Source of the DNA: an uncultured Bacteroidales bacterium
Lineage (GTDB): Bacteria > Bacteroidota > Bacteroidia > Bacteroidales > F082
DNA length: 64,000 nt
Direction: 5' to 3'
Assembly (NCBI GenBank): GCA_900317055.1
Contig: ONFF01000009.1
Location: forward strand, 1 to 64,000
How positions within the stretch are numbered: position 1 is the stretch's first letter; the number at the start of each line of letters is the position of its first letter. The notes under the pieces were generated by a model. That model was not told the origin of the DNA. It saw only the letters and a list, made by a program, of their open reading frames with translations, and made no database searches. The translations under genes were made by a program, and so were the position numbers. Positions 39,980 through 49,208 of the stretch are shown in pieces.

Positions 39980-42040
39980 CTATAACCGCCTCTTAACTTC
40001 CTCATACAACTCATTATAATCAAAAAGGTGATAATTGCCCACGGCAACCTGTCCATACAGCCATTCAAAGAAGGCTTCATAGTCGTCTTCTGTCAAGGTC
40101 TTTGCTTTTTCTGCAATCAGATCCTTGATATGTCCATTCCATGCATCGATGGTGTAGCGCGGATAGAAGCCGTTGTCAAGCACCTTCACCAATGTGTCAA
40201 ATGAAGTGATGGCATTAAGCATCTGGTCGTCGTCCTTGGTTATCATTCTATCGTAATCAGCCCGCAATTCATCATAGCAGGCAACCACTGAATCCATCAA
40301 TGCTTGTGGCAGATGCCATTCCTCGTCCAATCGTTTCCCACACAGCACCATTTTCTTGGCAATTTTTACAGCTTCCGTGGTATTGCCCTCAAAAACATAA
40401 CCAGCCAAAACCTCCAAATCCCTTGGAAAAGGATAAGGGCCGCCATCCCAATAAAAAGTAGGAAGTTGTGAAACATCCTTGTTCTGATGATATGCCTCAA
40501 TATAAGCATACATGTTTGAGTTGTTGATGTAATAGTTATTCAAATAATCCAAAGAGAGAGGTGAAATCTTCAAAGAATCAAGCCCTTTATCTGAAAACGC
40601 TTTGAAATAGTCTTCTATGGGTCCCATGTCCATTAAGAGCCTGCGCTGATTGACCCGTTTCGGGTCAATGATTGGGAAGAAGTAAGTCACCGAATCAATT
40701 GTACATAGTTGTGTCCCATAAATCTGAGGCCTACTTTGTTGAGTAAGGTAGCGGTCTTCCATATAAGCCAGCGAACGCCTTTCAGCATTGTTGTCCATGA
40801 CAGCCTGCTTATAGTGTTGCAGATACCAAGGCAAGAAAGACTGGGAGTGCTGGGCAATAAGCCAAGCACAATTAGCAGCCTCCCGCCCTACCAACTCCCA
40901 AGTCGGGAAACCGTATTGCGCTATCAATGCCTTAAGTTGGGCGGTATTGACGGAATCGATGACAGCCATTTGTTTCCACTGTTCCTCAGATTGCAGGTTT
41001 CTTCTTATGGCCTGGTCTCTTTCTCTCAACGCCTTCAAGGAATCGGCGAAGGGCCGACATCTTTTGCTTTCCGCAAGGCCAATGAGCGAATCCAGCTCTG
41101 GCCAATATGGCCTGTCTCGTAATCCAATCTCTTCAAAAAACTTTTGGTTCAAAGAAAACCTTTCAAAACCATTATTCTCTACTAACCTAAAAAGCAGTTC
41201 CTTGCTCTTGACGGTATCCTTAACTTTCTCAGCCGAGACATAAAACTGCCATAAATCAAAGTAATACACAATAGAATCCACCGAATCCAAGGCCAAATAA
41301 GAAGCATACGCCGCAGGGAAGTCAGCCGTCTTATAGGCCATACAAGCTTTATATTGCAAATCTTCGCATGAATACTGTGGAGCAGGCTCTTCAGCCAGAT
41401 GGATTTCGTTTTGGCCATTTAGCGGCAAATGCACATAAATCACACGGAATCTGTAGTCATCCCCGAAGCGTTTCACATACTGCCGCACCTGGCGCAGGTG
41501 CCGTTTCGTGTAGTAGCGTGAACTGCTGGGCCAAATCACCATGAGGGTATAATCATATTCGGAAGTCTCTTCTAGTAGCAACTGTTTTTCCTGGTCACTG
41601 GCAACGAGAAATTGAACATCGTTTTGGAAACATACTTTTCGATTAATACGCTCGTTCACCTGCTCATATTTGCTTGCGATAGGCACATTCTCAAAAATTT
41701 CGAGGAATTTTGCGTTGCCCATGCAAATCTCATAGCCTCCAACAATACCGCCTGTTGAGTCATACATTCGTGTCTGTATAAGCGAATAGAATCCTTTTTG
41801 TGCACTCTGCGAGTTGAGGAAATATCGCTCATTCTGCTTCAAACTGTCATTGTATTGCGCGTCAAACTCAAACTGGCCGTGTGGGCAGTCCGGCATGAAT
41901 TTGTCGATGTTGTGCACCTGTTCCTTGTCCATTCCCGAAAACGGCATCACCACCATGTCCCAAACCATCTCGCGCGGCATTCGGCAGGAACTCATCAACA
42001 CAATGCTGATTGATAGAATAATAAGAACAACTTTTCTCAT
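39980..42040 (-). CDS. large lipoprotein with DUF6624-like domain
   Basis: 686 residues, lipobox VLMSSC. The middle (about 360-450) fits DUF6624: AQYGFPTWELVGREAANCAWLIAQH, then NAERRSLAYMEDRYLTQQSRPQIYGTQ. That domain is known from many bacteria but has no assigned function; the conserved His and Gln residues suggest a binding or catalytic site. The flanks are helical and carry no known domain. A TATATTTG sequence (42042-42049) ends one base before the ATG, so the transcript may be leaderless or this box may be chance. Confidence 0.7.
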   Translation of the reverse strand: MRKVVLIILSISIVLMSSCRMPREMVWDMVVMPFSGMDKEQVHNIDKFMPDCPHGQFEFDAQYNDSLKQNERYFLNSQSAQKGFYSLIQTRMYDSTGGIVGGYEICMGNAKFLEIFENVPIASKYEQVNERINRKVCFQNDVQFLVASDQEKQLLLEETSEYDYTLMVIWPSSSRYYTKRHLRQVRQYVKRFGDDYRFRVIYVHLPLNGQNEIHLAEEPAPQYSCEDLQYKACMAYKTADFPAAYASYLALDSVDSIVYYFDLWQFYVSAEKVKDTVKSKELLFRLVENNGFERFSLNQKFFEEIGLRDRPYWPELDSLIGLAESKRCRPFADSLKALRERDQAIRRNLQSEEQWKQMAVIDSVNTAQLKALIAQYGFPTWELVGREAANCAWLIAQHSQSFLPWYLQHYKQAVMDNNAERRSLAYMEDRYLTQQSRPQIYGTQLCTIDSVTYFFPIIDPKRVNQRRLLMDMGPIEDYFKAFSDKGLDSLKISPLSLDYLNNYYINNSNMYAYIEAYHQNKDVSQLPTFYWDGGPYPFPRDLEVLAGYVFEGNTTEAVKIAKKMVLCGKRLDEEWHLPQALMDSVVACYDELRADYDRMITKDDDQMLNAITSFDTLVKVLDNGFYPRYTIDAWNGHIKDLIAEKAKTLTEDDYEAFFEWLYGQVAVGNYHLFDYNELYEEVKRRL

Positions 42041-42041
42041 A

Positions 42042-42049
42042 CAAATATA
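42042..42049 (-). promoter_or_regulatory. possible -7 element of the DUF6624 gene
   Basis: Minus-strand TATATTTG, ending one base before the start codon. Good match but unusually close. Confidence 0.35.
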
Positions 42050-42083
42050 CTTGTTAGCACGCTATTCCTCATAACGCCTCCAA

Positions 42084-44426
42084 CTAAAACCACACCTTAT
42101 ACGAAAACGACGGTATAATCGGGAAGAAAGTCCGCTGCCATAGCGTTTGTGGCTCATTAGGGAACTGGTTCCAATACAACGGGTCGCCTTTCTTGTCACC
42201 GTAGTAGTAATAATACGGATTCTGTCGGCAATATACATTGTAAATCGAGAATGTCCATTCGGCTTTGCGGCCTTTCTCGTTCTTCGTCTTGAACTTGGCG
42301 GCCAAGTCTAAGCGATGGTAGTCGCGCATCCTGGCACTGTTGCGTTCGCCGTAGATGTTGGTTTGCTCAAAATGCACATCGCCTTCGGGCGTCATGATAG
42401 GTGTGTTCTGCACCCCGATGACGGGTGTGTAAGGCAATCCCGTCTGATAGGTCCACAAGGCACTCAGCGACCAACGCTCCGTCAGCTGATAGTTCACATT
42501 GATATTGACGGAATGCGGGCGGTCGTACTCAAACACATATTCCTTACCATTGTTGATGTGGTCGAATTGTCGCGTGGTATGCGACCAAGTGTATCCCACA
42601 TAGCCGTCCAAGCGGTTGAAGTTGAATCGCGTCATCATTTCAACGCCATACGACTTGCCCTTGCCGCCCGCTTCCACCTTGTTGCGCCAGTCGGAGTCGC
42701 CGAGGAGGGTGCTGTAGCCTTCGCGGTAGGTGGCCAAGTCTTTTAGCAGTTTGTAGTAGGCATCGATTTCCACGCTGATGTGGTCTTGCCAAAAACCTCG
42801 CTGCCAGCCGATTGAGGCTTGGTCGGAGGTAGCGGGCTTGATGCGCGCGTCGGCGGGAATCCACACCTCGTTGTTCATGATGGAGCCAGGCGTCATCATC
42901 AGGTGGGCGTTCTGCGTAACGCGCATGGCGGTCAAGTTGATGGTGCTTCCTCCTAGGATGAAGCTGAGATTCAGCCTCGGTTCCCAAGCGAAATGATGAT
43001 AACCCTTATTCAGGAAACTATTCGCCCTCAAACCCACGGAGCCATTGAACCAACTGCCGAACTTCAGTTTGTTGTCCAAATATAGCGAGTTGTCGAACAC
43101 GCTCGAAACATCGGGCAAGTTGGTTTCTGAGAAGCTGCTGGTGAAGTGGTTGGGACGGTAGTTGAGATAGGAGCTTTGCAGGCCATATTCCAAGGTGTAG
43201 GCATTGCTGACAAAGAGTTTCCAATCGGAGCGGAGCGAGACATCACTAACCCGCGAAGAAGTCTTGACAAAGAAATCGGTCGTGTCAACGGCGTTTCTAA
43301 GGTAGGCCTTCATGTTGTTCTTCAAACGGTATTGTGTGAACGACAGTGTGTTGGCCATAAACAACCTTGAGCTGACCGCGCTGTTCCATTGTCCCGACAC
43401 GAGCAGATTGCCCCAGATGTTGCCGATGCTGTTGCGCTCAATGTCGCCGTTCTCCCTCTTGTTCTTCCAGATGCGCATGTAGTCGTCACCCTCATAGATG
43501 TTGAACGCAAAACTGTTTTTGGCATCGGGTGCCCAAGTGTATTTGGCGTTGATGTCGTGAAAACCGTAGGCTATATTGTAGTCTTGTCCGCCCTGCTCTT
43601 TGCTGATTTGGCTGGCAATGTAAAGCAACGCTTCAGTGAGGGTCTTGCGGCCTGTGACGATGAAACTGGAGTTTTTCAGCCCGCCAGGGCCTTCCACGGC
43701 AAAGGCCAAGTCGGTGAGGCCTGCGCTGAGCGAGCCTTTCAGTTTGGTGGGGTCGCCTTTCTTGGCGGTGAGGTCGACGATGGAGGACAGTTTGCCGCCA
43801 TAGCGTGCCGGAAAACCGCCTTTGTAGATGTCCATCGTGTTGATCATCTCGGAGTTGAACACCGACATGAAACCGCCCAAGTGGTTGACATAGATAAGCG
43901 GCACATTGTCGAGCATGTAAAGGTTCTCTCCTGGGTTGCCGCCACGCACAATCATCAGGCTGGAGGCTTCAGTAGCCGCCTCGATGCCAGGCAGTTGTTG
44001 CGCCGCCTTGATGATGTCGGGGCGACTTCCGATGGTGGGCAGTTGGTCAATGCTCTTGGCATTGAGGGTTAGTGTGTTGAAGTTTGTTCTTCGCTCAATT
44101 CGAGAGGCACTGACCTCGACGGATTGAAGGGTTTCGGTCAAAGGTTTCAAATGGATTTGCAGTGGCTCATCGGTACGGTCCACATTGATGCACTTTTCTT
44201 CGTAGCCTATGCACGAAATACAAAGTGTGGTTGGCAGCTCCACGGCAAGGTTGAAATACCCCTTTTGGTCAGTAGCCACGCCTCTTGAGCGGTCTTGCAG
44301 AAAGACATTGGCTCCGATGATGCGTTCGCCGTCATCGGCATCGCTGATGAAACCAGAAAGATGTGTTTGTTGGGCACGGGCAAAGAGGGAAGCGAAAAGG
44401 CAAATCAAGAAAAAGGTCTTCTTCAT
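42084..44426 (-). CDS. TonB-dependent outer-membrane receptor
   Basis: 780 residues: signal peptide, carboxypeptidase-regulatory-like domain at about 22-95 (SGFISDADDGERIIGANVFLQD), plug domain (IVRGGNPGENLYMLDNVPL, PARYGGKLSSIVDL) and a 22-strand barrel ending SFSYKVWF. This subgroup is found with DUF4249 lipoproteins, as here with the gene 6 bp upstream, rather than with SusD. It imports a ligand too large for porins with TonB energy; the ligand cannot be told from sequence. Confidence 0.93.
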   Translation of the reverse strand: MKKTFFLICLFASLFARAQQTHLSGFISDADDGERIIGANVFLQDRSRGVATDQKGYFNLAVELPTTLCISCIGYEEKCINVDRTDEPLQIHLKPLTETLQSVEVSASRIERRTNFNTLTLNAKSIDQLPTIGSRPDIIKAAQQLPGIEAATEASSLMIVRGGNPGENLYMLDNVPLIYVNHLGGFMSVFNSEMINTMDIYKGGFPARYGGKLSSIVDLTAKKGDPTKLKGSLSAGLTDLAFAVEGPGGLKNSSFIVTGRKTLTEALLYIASQISKEQGGQDYNIAYGFHDINAKYTWAPDAKNSFAFNIYEGDDYMRIWKNKRENGDIERNSIGNIWGNLLVSGQWNSAVSSRLFMANTLSFTQYRLKNNMKAYLRNAVDTTDFFVKTSSRVSDVSLRSDWKLFVSNAYTLEYGLQSSYLNYRPNHFTSSFSETNLPDVSSVFDNSLYLDNKLKFGSWFNGSVGLRANSFLNKGYHHFAWEPRLNLSFILGGSTINLTAMRVTQNAHLMMTPGSIMNNEVWIPADARIKPATSDQASIGWQRGFWQDHISVEIDAYYKLLKDLATYREGYSTLLGDSDWRNKVEAGGKGKSYGVEMMTRFNFNRLDGYVGYTWSHTTRQFDHINNGKEYVFEYDRPHSVNINVNYQLTERWSLSALWTYQTGLPYTPVIGVQNTPIMTPEGDVHFEQTNIYGERNSARMRDYHRLDLAAKFKTKNEKGRKAEWTFSIYNVYCRQNPYYYYYGDKKGDPLYWNQFPNEPQTLWQRTFFPIIPSFSYKVWF

Positions 44427-44432
44427 GGCGCG

Positions 44433-45362
44433 TCAGTTTTTGGGATTGATGAATACCGTGTCGCAGGTCATGGGGGCGATGGCGGCAAACACTCCACGAC
44501 CGTTTTCCACATTGCTGTATAGGTTAATGGGGCTTATGACGCCTAGGAAAAGGTTGGAATAGGCATCGGGTTCCTCGAAGGCGTTTTGGCTTTTCATGTA
44601 ATGGTAAGCCGATTCCGAGAGGCCATGCATCCTGACCACCACATAGCCCGAACGCACAGCGGTGCCAGAATGGTCTCCTCCCCAACCGTGGTTGCCAAAT
44701 GTGCTGTTCACCTTAAGTGTATAATCCGTCTCGGTGATGATTTCATTGCTGAATAGAAGGCGGTCAGAACCTTCGTTGAGCAACACTGGGTCGTCGGTGT
44801 TGATGGATGAGGTTATAGTGCCTTTGGAGAAGGAATAGCCTGATGCATAGTCGCTTCGGAATAGCGCATCCATATTCATTTGATAGTATTCCTTTTTGTT
44901 GGGGTCTGTCTTGAAGGTGACCAAGAAAGCAGGACAAGGGTTGCCTTCTTCATCCACAGTGGCGTTTTCCATGATTTCCACAAGGGTCACCACGGGCTTC
45001 TCCGGCATTTCGGTTTGGGCAAAGAGGGTGTCGAAGCCAGGAACGACGACCTTGCAGGCATATTTGTGCAAGGCCTCGGCAGTGGTTTCACCTACATAAC
45101 GGCCTTTGCCATCATGTTGTAGTTTTTCCGTGAAGTGTCCGTCAACATAAAGCAGCACCTCGGCATTGGTGCAAGGAGCAGGGTGTACCGAGTCAAGGCA
45201 TTGTGCAAAAGTGACCTGTGCCCACACGGGCTGGTCTTCCTGAAGCACGGCGTTCAAAGTGGGTTGAGGGTCAAAATCGGGTCGGTCGTAGTCGCTGACC
45301 TGCTTGCGGCAACCGGTGAAGGCAAGCGCAGCAAAGAGGAAAAGGATGAATGTGTCTTTCAT
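44433..45362 (-). CDS. DUF4249 lipoprotein, partner of the TonB receptor
   Basis: 309 residues, lipobox AFTGC. Matches the DUF4249 layout: after the anchor a PTLNAVLQEDQPVWAQVTFAQ opening, an Ig-like strand series, and a C-terminal part ending CDTVFINP. DUF4249 proteins accompany TonB receptors in Bacteroidetes and are thought to be surface ligand-binding partners. First gene of the pair. The upstream 80 bp is occupied by a repeat and has no clear -7 box. Confidence 0.85.
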   Translation of the reverse strand: MKDTFILFLFAALAFTGCRKQVSDYDRPDFDPQPTLNAVLQEDQPVWAQVTFAQCLDSVHPAPCTNAEVLLYVDGHFTEKLQHDGKGRYVGETTAEALHKYACKVVVPGFDTLFAQTEMPEKPVVTLVEIMENATVDEEGNPCPAFLVTFKTDPNKKEYYQMNMDALFRSDYASGYSFSKGTITSSINTDDPVLLNEGSDRLLFSNEIITETDYTLKVNSTFGNHGWGGDHSGTAVRSGYVVVRMHGLSESAYHYMKSQNAFEEPDAYSNLFLGVISPINLYSNVENGRGVFAAIAPMTCDTVFINPKN

Positions 45363-45374
45363 AGTTTGATTTTT

Positions 45375-45452
45375 ATACTATGACTTGTGACCATGACTAT
45401 GATCACTTCATATCGTGGTAAAAGTGGTCATGGTCATTGTCATTGGTCATTG
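45375..45452. repeat. CTATGAC/GTCATGGTCATTG imperfect palindrome
   Basis: TGACCATGACTATGATCACT against AGTGGTCATGGTCATTGTCA. The same family as 15636-15705. Confidence 0.65.
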
Positions 45453-46034
45453 TTTTGGATTTTGCCATTTCTTCGGCCCACCAAAGCGAATATTGAGCCC
45501 GAATCGCAAATATTGTTTGAAATGTTCTGCATTTATGTAGCCGTATTCTCCAAAAAAGCCGAAATGTCGGGATGGATTAAACGCCAATCCAGCATTGCCT
45601 CCCCAACAGAATTTTGTGACCGGTTGGATAGCCTCTATGCCACCGTTTGGATAGTGGCTCAGTCCGATTTGTGCAGTAGCGTAAACATCAACAATATAAA
45701 ACGAAGGCTTAATGATAGCAGGCAGAAGATGCGTTTTGGCTTCGGCAGTATAGCATTGGAAGAAAACGGTTTTGTTGGAAAAATTCATTTTTCTGAGCGT
45801 TGAACTTGCGCCAACTTCCAACCAGTCATTTAGGCCATAATGTATTCCTAATGAAGGGCAAAGCGTTGAATTCATTAGATGATGAGATGTGCTGTTTTCA
45901 AATGTTCTCAGAATTGATAAGTTGATGCTGAATTGGTTGCGAATGTACGGAAATTCTTGCTTTGTTTCTGGTTGTTGGGCAAGGCCCATGCAGCATGACA
46001 GCATGAAAGCCAAGATGAAAATGCTTTTTCTCAT
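45447..46034 (-). CDS. outer-membrane barrel protein, GPKKW family
   Basis: 195 residues with signal peptide ending GLAQ. Related to the proteins at 46219 and 51160: shared GYGLNDW-like segment (HYGLNDWLEVG), FYIVDVYATAQIGL and NPSRHFGFFGEYGY, and the C-terminal LNIRFGGPKKW. The strand pattern suggests a barrel. Function unknown. Confidence 0.75.
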   Translation of the reverse strand: MRKSIFILAFMLSCCMGLAQQPETKQEFPYIRNQFSINLSILRTFENSTSHHLMNSTLCPSLGIHYGLNDWLEVGASSTLRKMNFSNKTVFFQCYTAEAKTHLLPAIIKPSFYIVDVYATAQIGLSHYPNGGIEAIQPVTKFCWGGNAGLAFNPSRHFGFFGEYGYINAEHFKQYLRFGLNIRFGGPKKWQNPKQ

Positions 46035-46117
46035 GGTTGGGAATTGTTTTTTGTTTTTGGTTTTGTTTTATAATCGTATTAGGTTAACGCAAGCGTTTCG
46101 GCTTTATTGCATCCTGA

Positions 46118-46215
46118 TTGTAGGGCTGCCGTACCACGGTTGTAGGGCTGTCGTACCACGGCAGCCGCGGGAAAAACAATTTCAAGCGGCTGCCACGATG
46201 TGACAGCCCTACAAA
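46118..46215. repeat. long imperfect palindrome GTAGGGCTG...CAGCCCTAC
   Basis: TTGTAGGGCTGCCGTACCAC, a second GTAGGGCTGTCGTACCACGG, and the inverse GCGGCTGCCACGATGTGACAG with CCCTACAA. It lies just after the stop of the barrel gene at 46219 and could also end transcription. Confidence 0.7.
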
Positions 46216-46218
46216 AGA

Positions 46219-46905
46219 TTACCGTTGCCATTTCTTCGGCCCAGGGAATCGAACATTGAGGCCGAAGCGGTGGATGGGCTGTGTTTTTTTAGTACCAGTG
46301 GAGTAGTTGATTGTCTTTTTGTTTAGGTTGTCATATGCATATTCATAGAAAAGGCCGAAATACTTTGATGGATTGATTGCCACACCCAGGCTGCCATCGA
46401 TGAGAAAATCGTTATGAACGGGGTCTATATAATCGGCATCATAATCGGGGATGTATTGTTCGGTAACCGTTCTCATGCCCAATTCTCCACGACAATACAT
46501 GTCGATAAAATAAAAGTTCGGCAGCAAAAAGGTCAGAGGATGCAACTCTGCATCAATGCCATAATGATAGTAGCGTTCGATTTGGTTTCCATCAAAAACG
46601 ACAGGGTCGTAAATGGTATCCGAACCATGAATACTATATCCTCCTCCAATAGTCATCCTACTTTCATGAGTGCCGAAACTGCCGAAGACTCCTACCACGC
46701 ACCAATTGGTAATGCCATATCCTATGTCAACACGGAAATCGGGATAGTAGAGAGAAGTGTAATTCTGCATCATGCGCGAATAACTCGCATCGATTTTGAA
46801 ATTACCTTTGTTGAAAGGCTTTAGTGAGGTGAATGGGAGGTTGGTTTGCGCGAAAGCCGTGCAAGACAGCAGCAGCAATGCCAGTAGATAAATGCGTTTT
46901 CTCAT
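46219..46905 (-). CDS. outer-membrane barrel protein, GPKKW family
   Basis: 228 residues: signal peptide ending AFAQ followed by TNLPFTSLKPFNKGNFKI, which is almost repeated in the protein at 51160 (SNLPFTSLKPLNKGNIIL). Also shared: TNWCVVGVFG, PNFYFIDMYCRGELGM and NPSKYFGLFYEYAY. Ends LNVRFPGPKKWQR. Membrane barrel likely; role unknown. Confidence 0.78.
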   Translation of the reverse strand: MRKRIYLLALLLLSCTAFAQTNLPFTSLKPFNKGNFKIDASYSRMMQNYTSLYYPDFRVDIGYGITNWCVVGVFGSFGTHESRMTIGGGYSIHGSDTIYDPVVFDGNQIERYYHYGIDAELHPLTFLLPNFYFIDMYCRGELGMRTVTEQYIPDYDADYIDPVHNDFLIDGSLGVAINPSKYFGLFYEYAYDNLNKKTINYSTGTKKTQPIHRFGLNVRFPGPKKWQR

Positions 46906-47071
46906 GATAATTGCTTATGGTTTTGTTTGTTAGAAATTCCCGTCTGTCTAATAACGACAAATCCTAAACTATATTATTGGTTTTAGGAACCACAACCCCG
47001 CAGGGGTGCTGCAAAGTTGCGGGGGAGTCCGTCGTAAACAGATAGTACATAAGTTCAAATAACGAAAAATC

Positions 47072-48466
47072 CTATCCCTTCACCACCACTCGTACAGTGT
47101 GTTTTATCCCTTCCGCATCCTCAAACCGCAATAAATAAACCCCTTCCGACAATCCACTCACATTGATTTCATTGCTGCCTTGAACAGTCTTCACCAACTG
47201 CCCCACGGCATTATAAATCATTACTTCTGAAACTTTGAAACCTTCGATGTGAACCGTTACCGTTGCGGGATTGGGCCAAACAGTCAGTTGGCTCTCCGTC
47301 GACTCATTGACGCTGTTGTATTCGGAATAATGAAAATCTATCAAATCAATCTCTTCTTCTCCTTCCAACATCTTGAGTTGCAGTAATTTGTTGTAAACGG
47401 GAATTTCCACACCCACTCTGTCAAGAATTGGATTACTATTCTCCATCAGGTTGTCCCAAAACCTGTTAATACCTGCTGCTTGGTCGATGCTTACCGTTGG
47501 GTCGTAGGTCATTTCGTAGCCTTCTTCAAAATTCCAATCTCCAAAGTAGTGATACAGGCTGTAAGCAGTGCAGTTGTAGTTGTCATCGTATGAATACTCG
47601 GTCTTTAAGTCTTGATTCCACTCCTGCGAGCCAATGGGTTGGTTAAAACTAATCATGGAAAGAAGATGGCCTTCGGTGTCATATTCAAACACATACCTGC
47701 CATCGCCGCTCCATTCATCATTGCTTGTGCGGCTATAATAAGTCATCTCAATGCACAAGCCTTGCTCGTTGTACGCATACTCCGTCTTGGAAACAAGATA
47801 CCATTGGCCTTCCCAAATGTTTGAAATCACCTGTGTACAAAGTCCTTGGGTGTTGTAGTAATAGTCGGTCTTGTAATGGGGTTGCCATTCGCCTTCAACA
47901 AAGTCATAATATACTTCGGTTTGGAGCAGGCCGTTCTCGTATTCGTAGGCCCTTTTGGCCGATTCAATCCATCCGTCAAAATAGCTGTATCCAATATACA
48001 AAGTAAGGTTTCCGGCTTCATCATACTCATTGATGCGTTTTGTGTTTGGTTGCCAAGTGTTTCCCGAAAGGTAAGTATTGATGGTTTCCACTATCAGGCT
48101 CTGTTCGTTGTAGGTGTATTCGGTCTTGTTTGTCTGTATTCCGTCATAGTGCGTCATCGAAGTCAAACGATTTTGCTCGTCGTAGGTATTTTCGAAAGAT
48201 TGTTCGAGATGCCATGAGGTGTTAGTCGGATAATAACGCATCTCTTTGGTGCAGTTGAGGCGGGCGTCGTATTCATACAGGATTCTAACTTCCTCTCCTG
48301 TGACGCTGTCAAGTTTCATAGTGAAAAGGTTTTCGCGACCGTTCATTTTCTCCACCAGTTCCAGGCTCTCTTCCCAAGGTCTCTGTTTGGATTCTTTCCT
48401 GAAAGGTTGTGCCGAGGCCGACATGATGCAGCACAACAAGGCTGCGAAAAGGATGGATTTCTTCAT
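47072..48466 (-). CDS. YD-repeat protein with T9SS sorting domain
   Basis: 464 residues: signal peptide ending ASA, then about nine tandem units of 28-32 residues of the form (E/D)YxY(D/N)xxG...W (for instance EYAYNEQGLCIEMTYY, EYDEAGNLTLYIGYSYFDGW), which are RHS/YD-like beta-hairpin repeats. The C-terminus (WPNPATVTVHIEGF, then GLSEGVYLLRFEDAEG) is a type A T9SS sorting domain, so the protein should be secreted and surface-attached. No toxin or peptidase domain is fused. Promoter at 48505. Confidence 0.85.
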   Translation of the reverse strand: MKKSILFAALLCCIMSASAQPFRKESKQRPWEESLELVEKMNGRENLFTMKLDSVTGEEVRILYEYDARLNCTKEMRYYPTNTSWHLEQSFENTYDEQNRLTSMTHYDGIQTNKTEYTYNEQSLIVETINTYLSGNTWQPNTKRINEYDEAGNLTLYIGYSYFDGWIESAKRAYEYENGLLQTEVYYDFVEGEWQPHYKTDYYYNTQGLCTQVISNIWEGQWYLVSKTEYAYNEQGLCIEMTYYSRTSNDEWSGDGRYVFEYDTEGHLLSMISFNQPIGSQEWNQDLKTEYSYDDNYNCTAYSLYHYFGDWNFEEGYEMTYDPTVSIDQAAGINRFWDNLMENSNPILDRVGVEIPVYNKLLQLKMLEGEEEIDLIDFHYSEYNSVNESTESQLTVWPNPATVTVHIEGFKVSEVMIYNAVGQLVKTVQGSNEINVSGLSEGVYLLRFEDAEGIKHTVRVVVKG

Positions 48467-48504
48467 TGTATTAAAGTTTTAAGTTGGTTTTATTCAATTG
48501 TCCA

Positions 48505-48512
48505 CAAAGGTA
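48505..48512 (-). promoter_or_regulatory. -7 element of the YD-repeat gene
   Basis: Minus-strand TACCTTTG, 39 nt before the start at 48466. Direct repeats of GTCCCTATG lie further upstream at 48561 and 48627 around a TGATTTTCA. Confidence 0.6.
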
Positions 48513-48670
48513 GAGCAAAAACCATTCGGAAATCGTATTGTCAAGCCCTTGTTGGTCTTTGTCCCTATGATTTTTTCAACTCATCATTGATTTTCAATAA
48601 ATTAACTAAAACCAACATGTGGTTTTGTCCCTATGTTTTTTGTTGAAAACGGGGCAAAATAACTTCATTT

Positions 48671-49120
48671 TTATATTGGGAAGTAAACACCGATGCTGTA
48701 AAGCAACATCACAGGGGCTCTCTTATTCGCCTCTGGGAGATTAGGCCCTTCGTCTACCCTATAGCCCATTCCGATTTGGAACTGGAACACCTTTGGTGCA
48801 CGGAAGGTATAGACCGGGCCAACCACAGATTGGGTATGGGCCTCACCAAAGCCCTGGTGCCAAAAGCTCAAAGAAAGCATGGAACTGTTAATGAAGGGCT
48901 TGAAATGGTAGTTGATGGCCGCGCCACAACTGAACAACCCCGCGCCAGCCTGAACACTTAAATGATTGCCAAGCATAAACTCAAAGTCGGCACCGACCAA
49001 GCCACCTCCGCCTTGAAGTACACCCGCCGAGATAGACATTTTCTTTTCACTGGGAACACGCTGCGCCATCAATTGAACTGAAAACAGCGCGACCAAAACG
49101 ATTAAAACTATTTTTTTCAT
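48671..49120 (-). CDS. small outer-membrane barrel-like protein
   Basis: 149 residues: signal peptide ending LMAQ, Gly-rich strands (MSISAGVLQGGGGLVGADFEFM, SVQAGAGLF) and terminal YSIGVYFPI. Short for a barrel; an eight-strand OmpX-size protein is possible. It has its own promoter (49164) and the third copy of the three-box upstream element, next to the end of the second TPR regulator gene. Confidence 0.72.
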   Translation of the reverse strand: MKKIVLIVLVALFSVQLMAQRVPSEKKMSISAGVLQGGGGLVGADFEFMLGNHLSVQAGAGLFSCGAAINYHFKPFINSSMLSLSFWHQGFGEAHTQSVVGPVYTFRAPKVFQFQIGMGYRVDEGPNLPEANKRAPVMLLYSIGVYFPI

Positions 49121-49163
49121 GATACCTAAGATTTAATTGTTGATTGATTTTAGATTTACCCTG

Positions 49164-49171
49164 CAAAACTA
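49164..49171 (-). promoter_or_regulatory. -7 element of the gene at 48671
   Basis: Minus-strand TAGTTTTG, 44 nt before the start at 49120; a TTG lies about 22 bp upstream. Confidence 0.65.
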
Positions 49172-49208
49172 TAACAAAAATCAATGAAAAAATCAACCCA
49201 AAGGCCAA

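Noticed and set aside
42084-45362. TonB receptor plus lipoprotein as a SusCD polysaccharide utilisation locus
   Set aside because: The lipoprotein is of the DUF4249 type rather than SusD, and no glycoside hydrolase or hybrid regulator is nearby.
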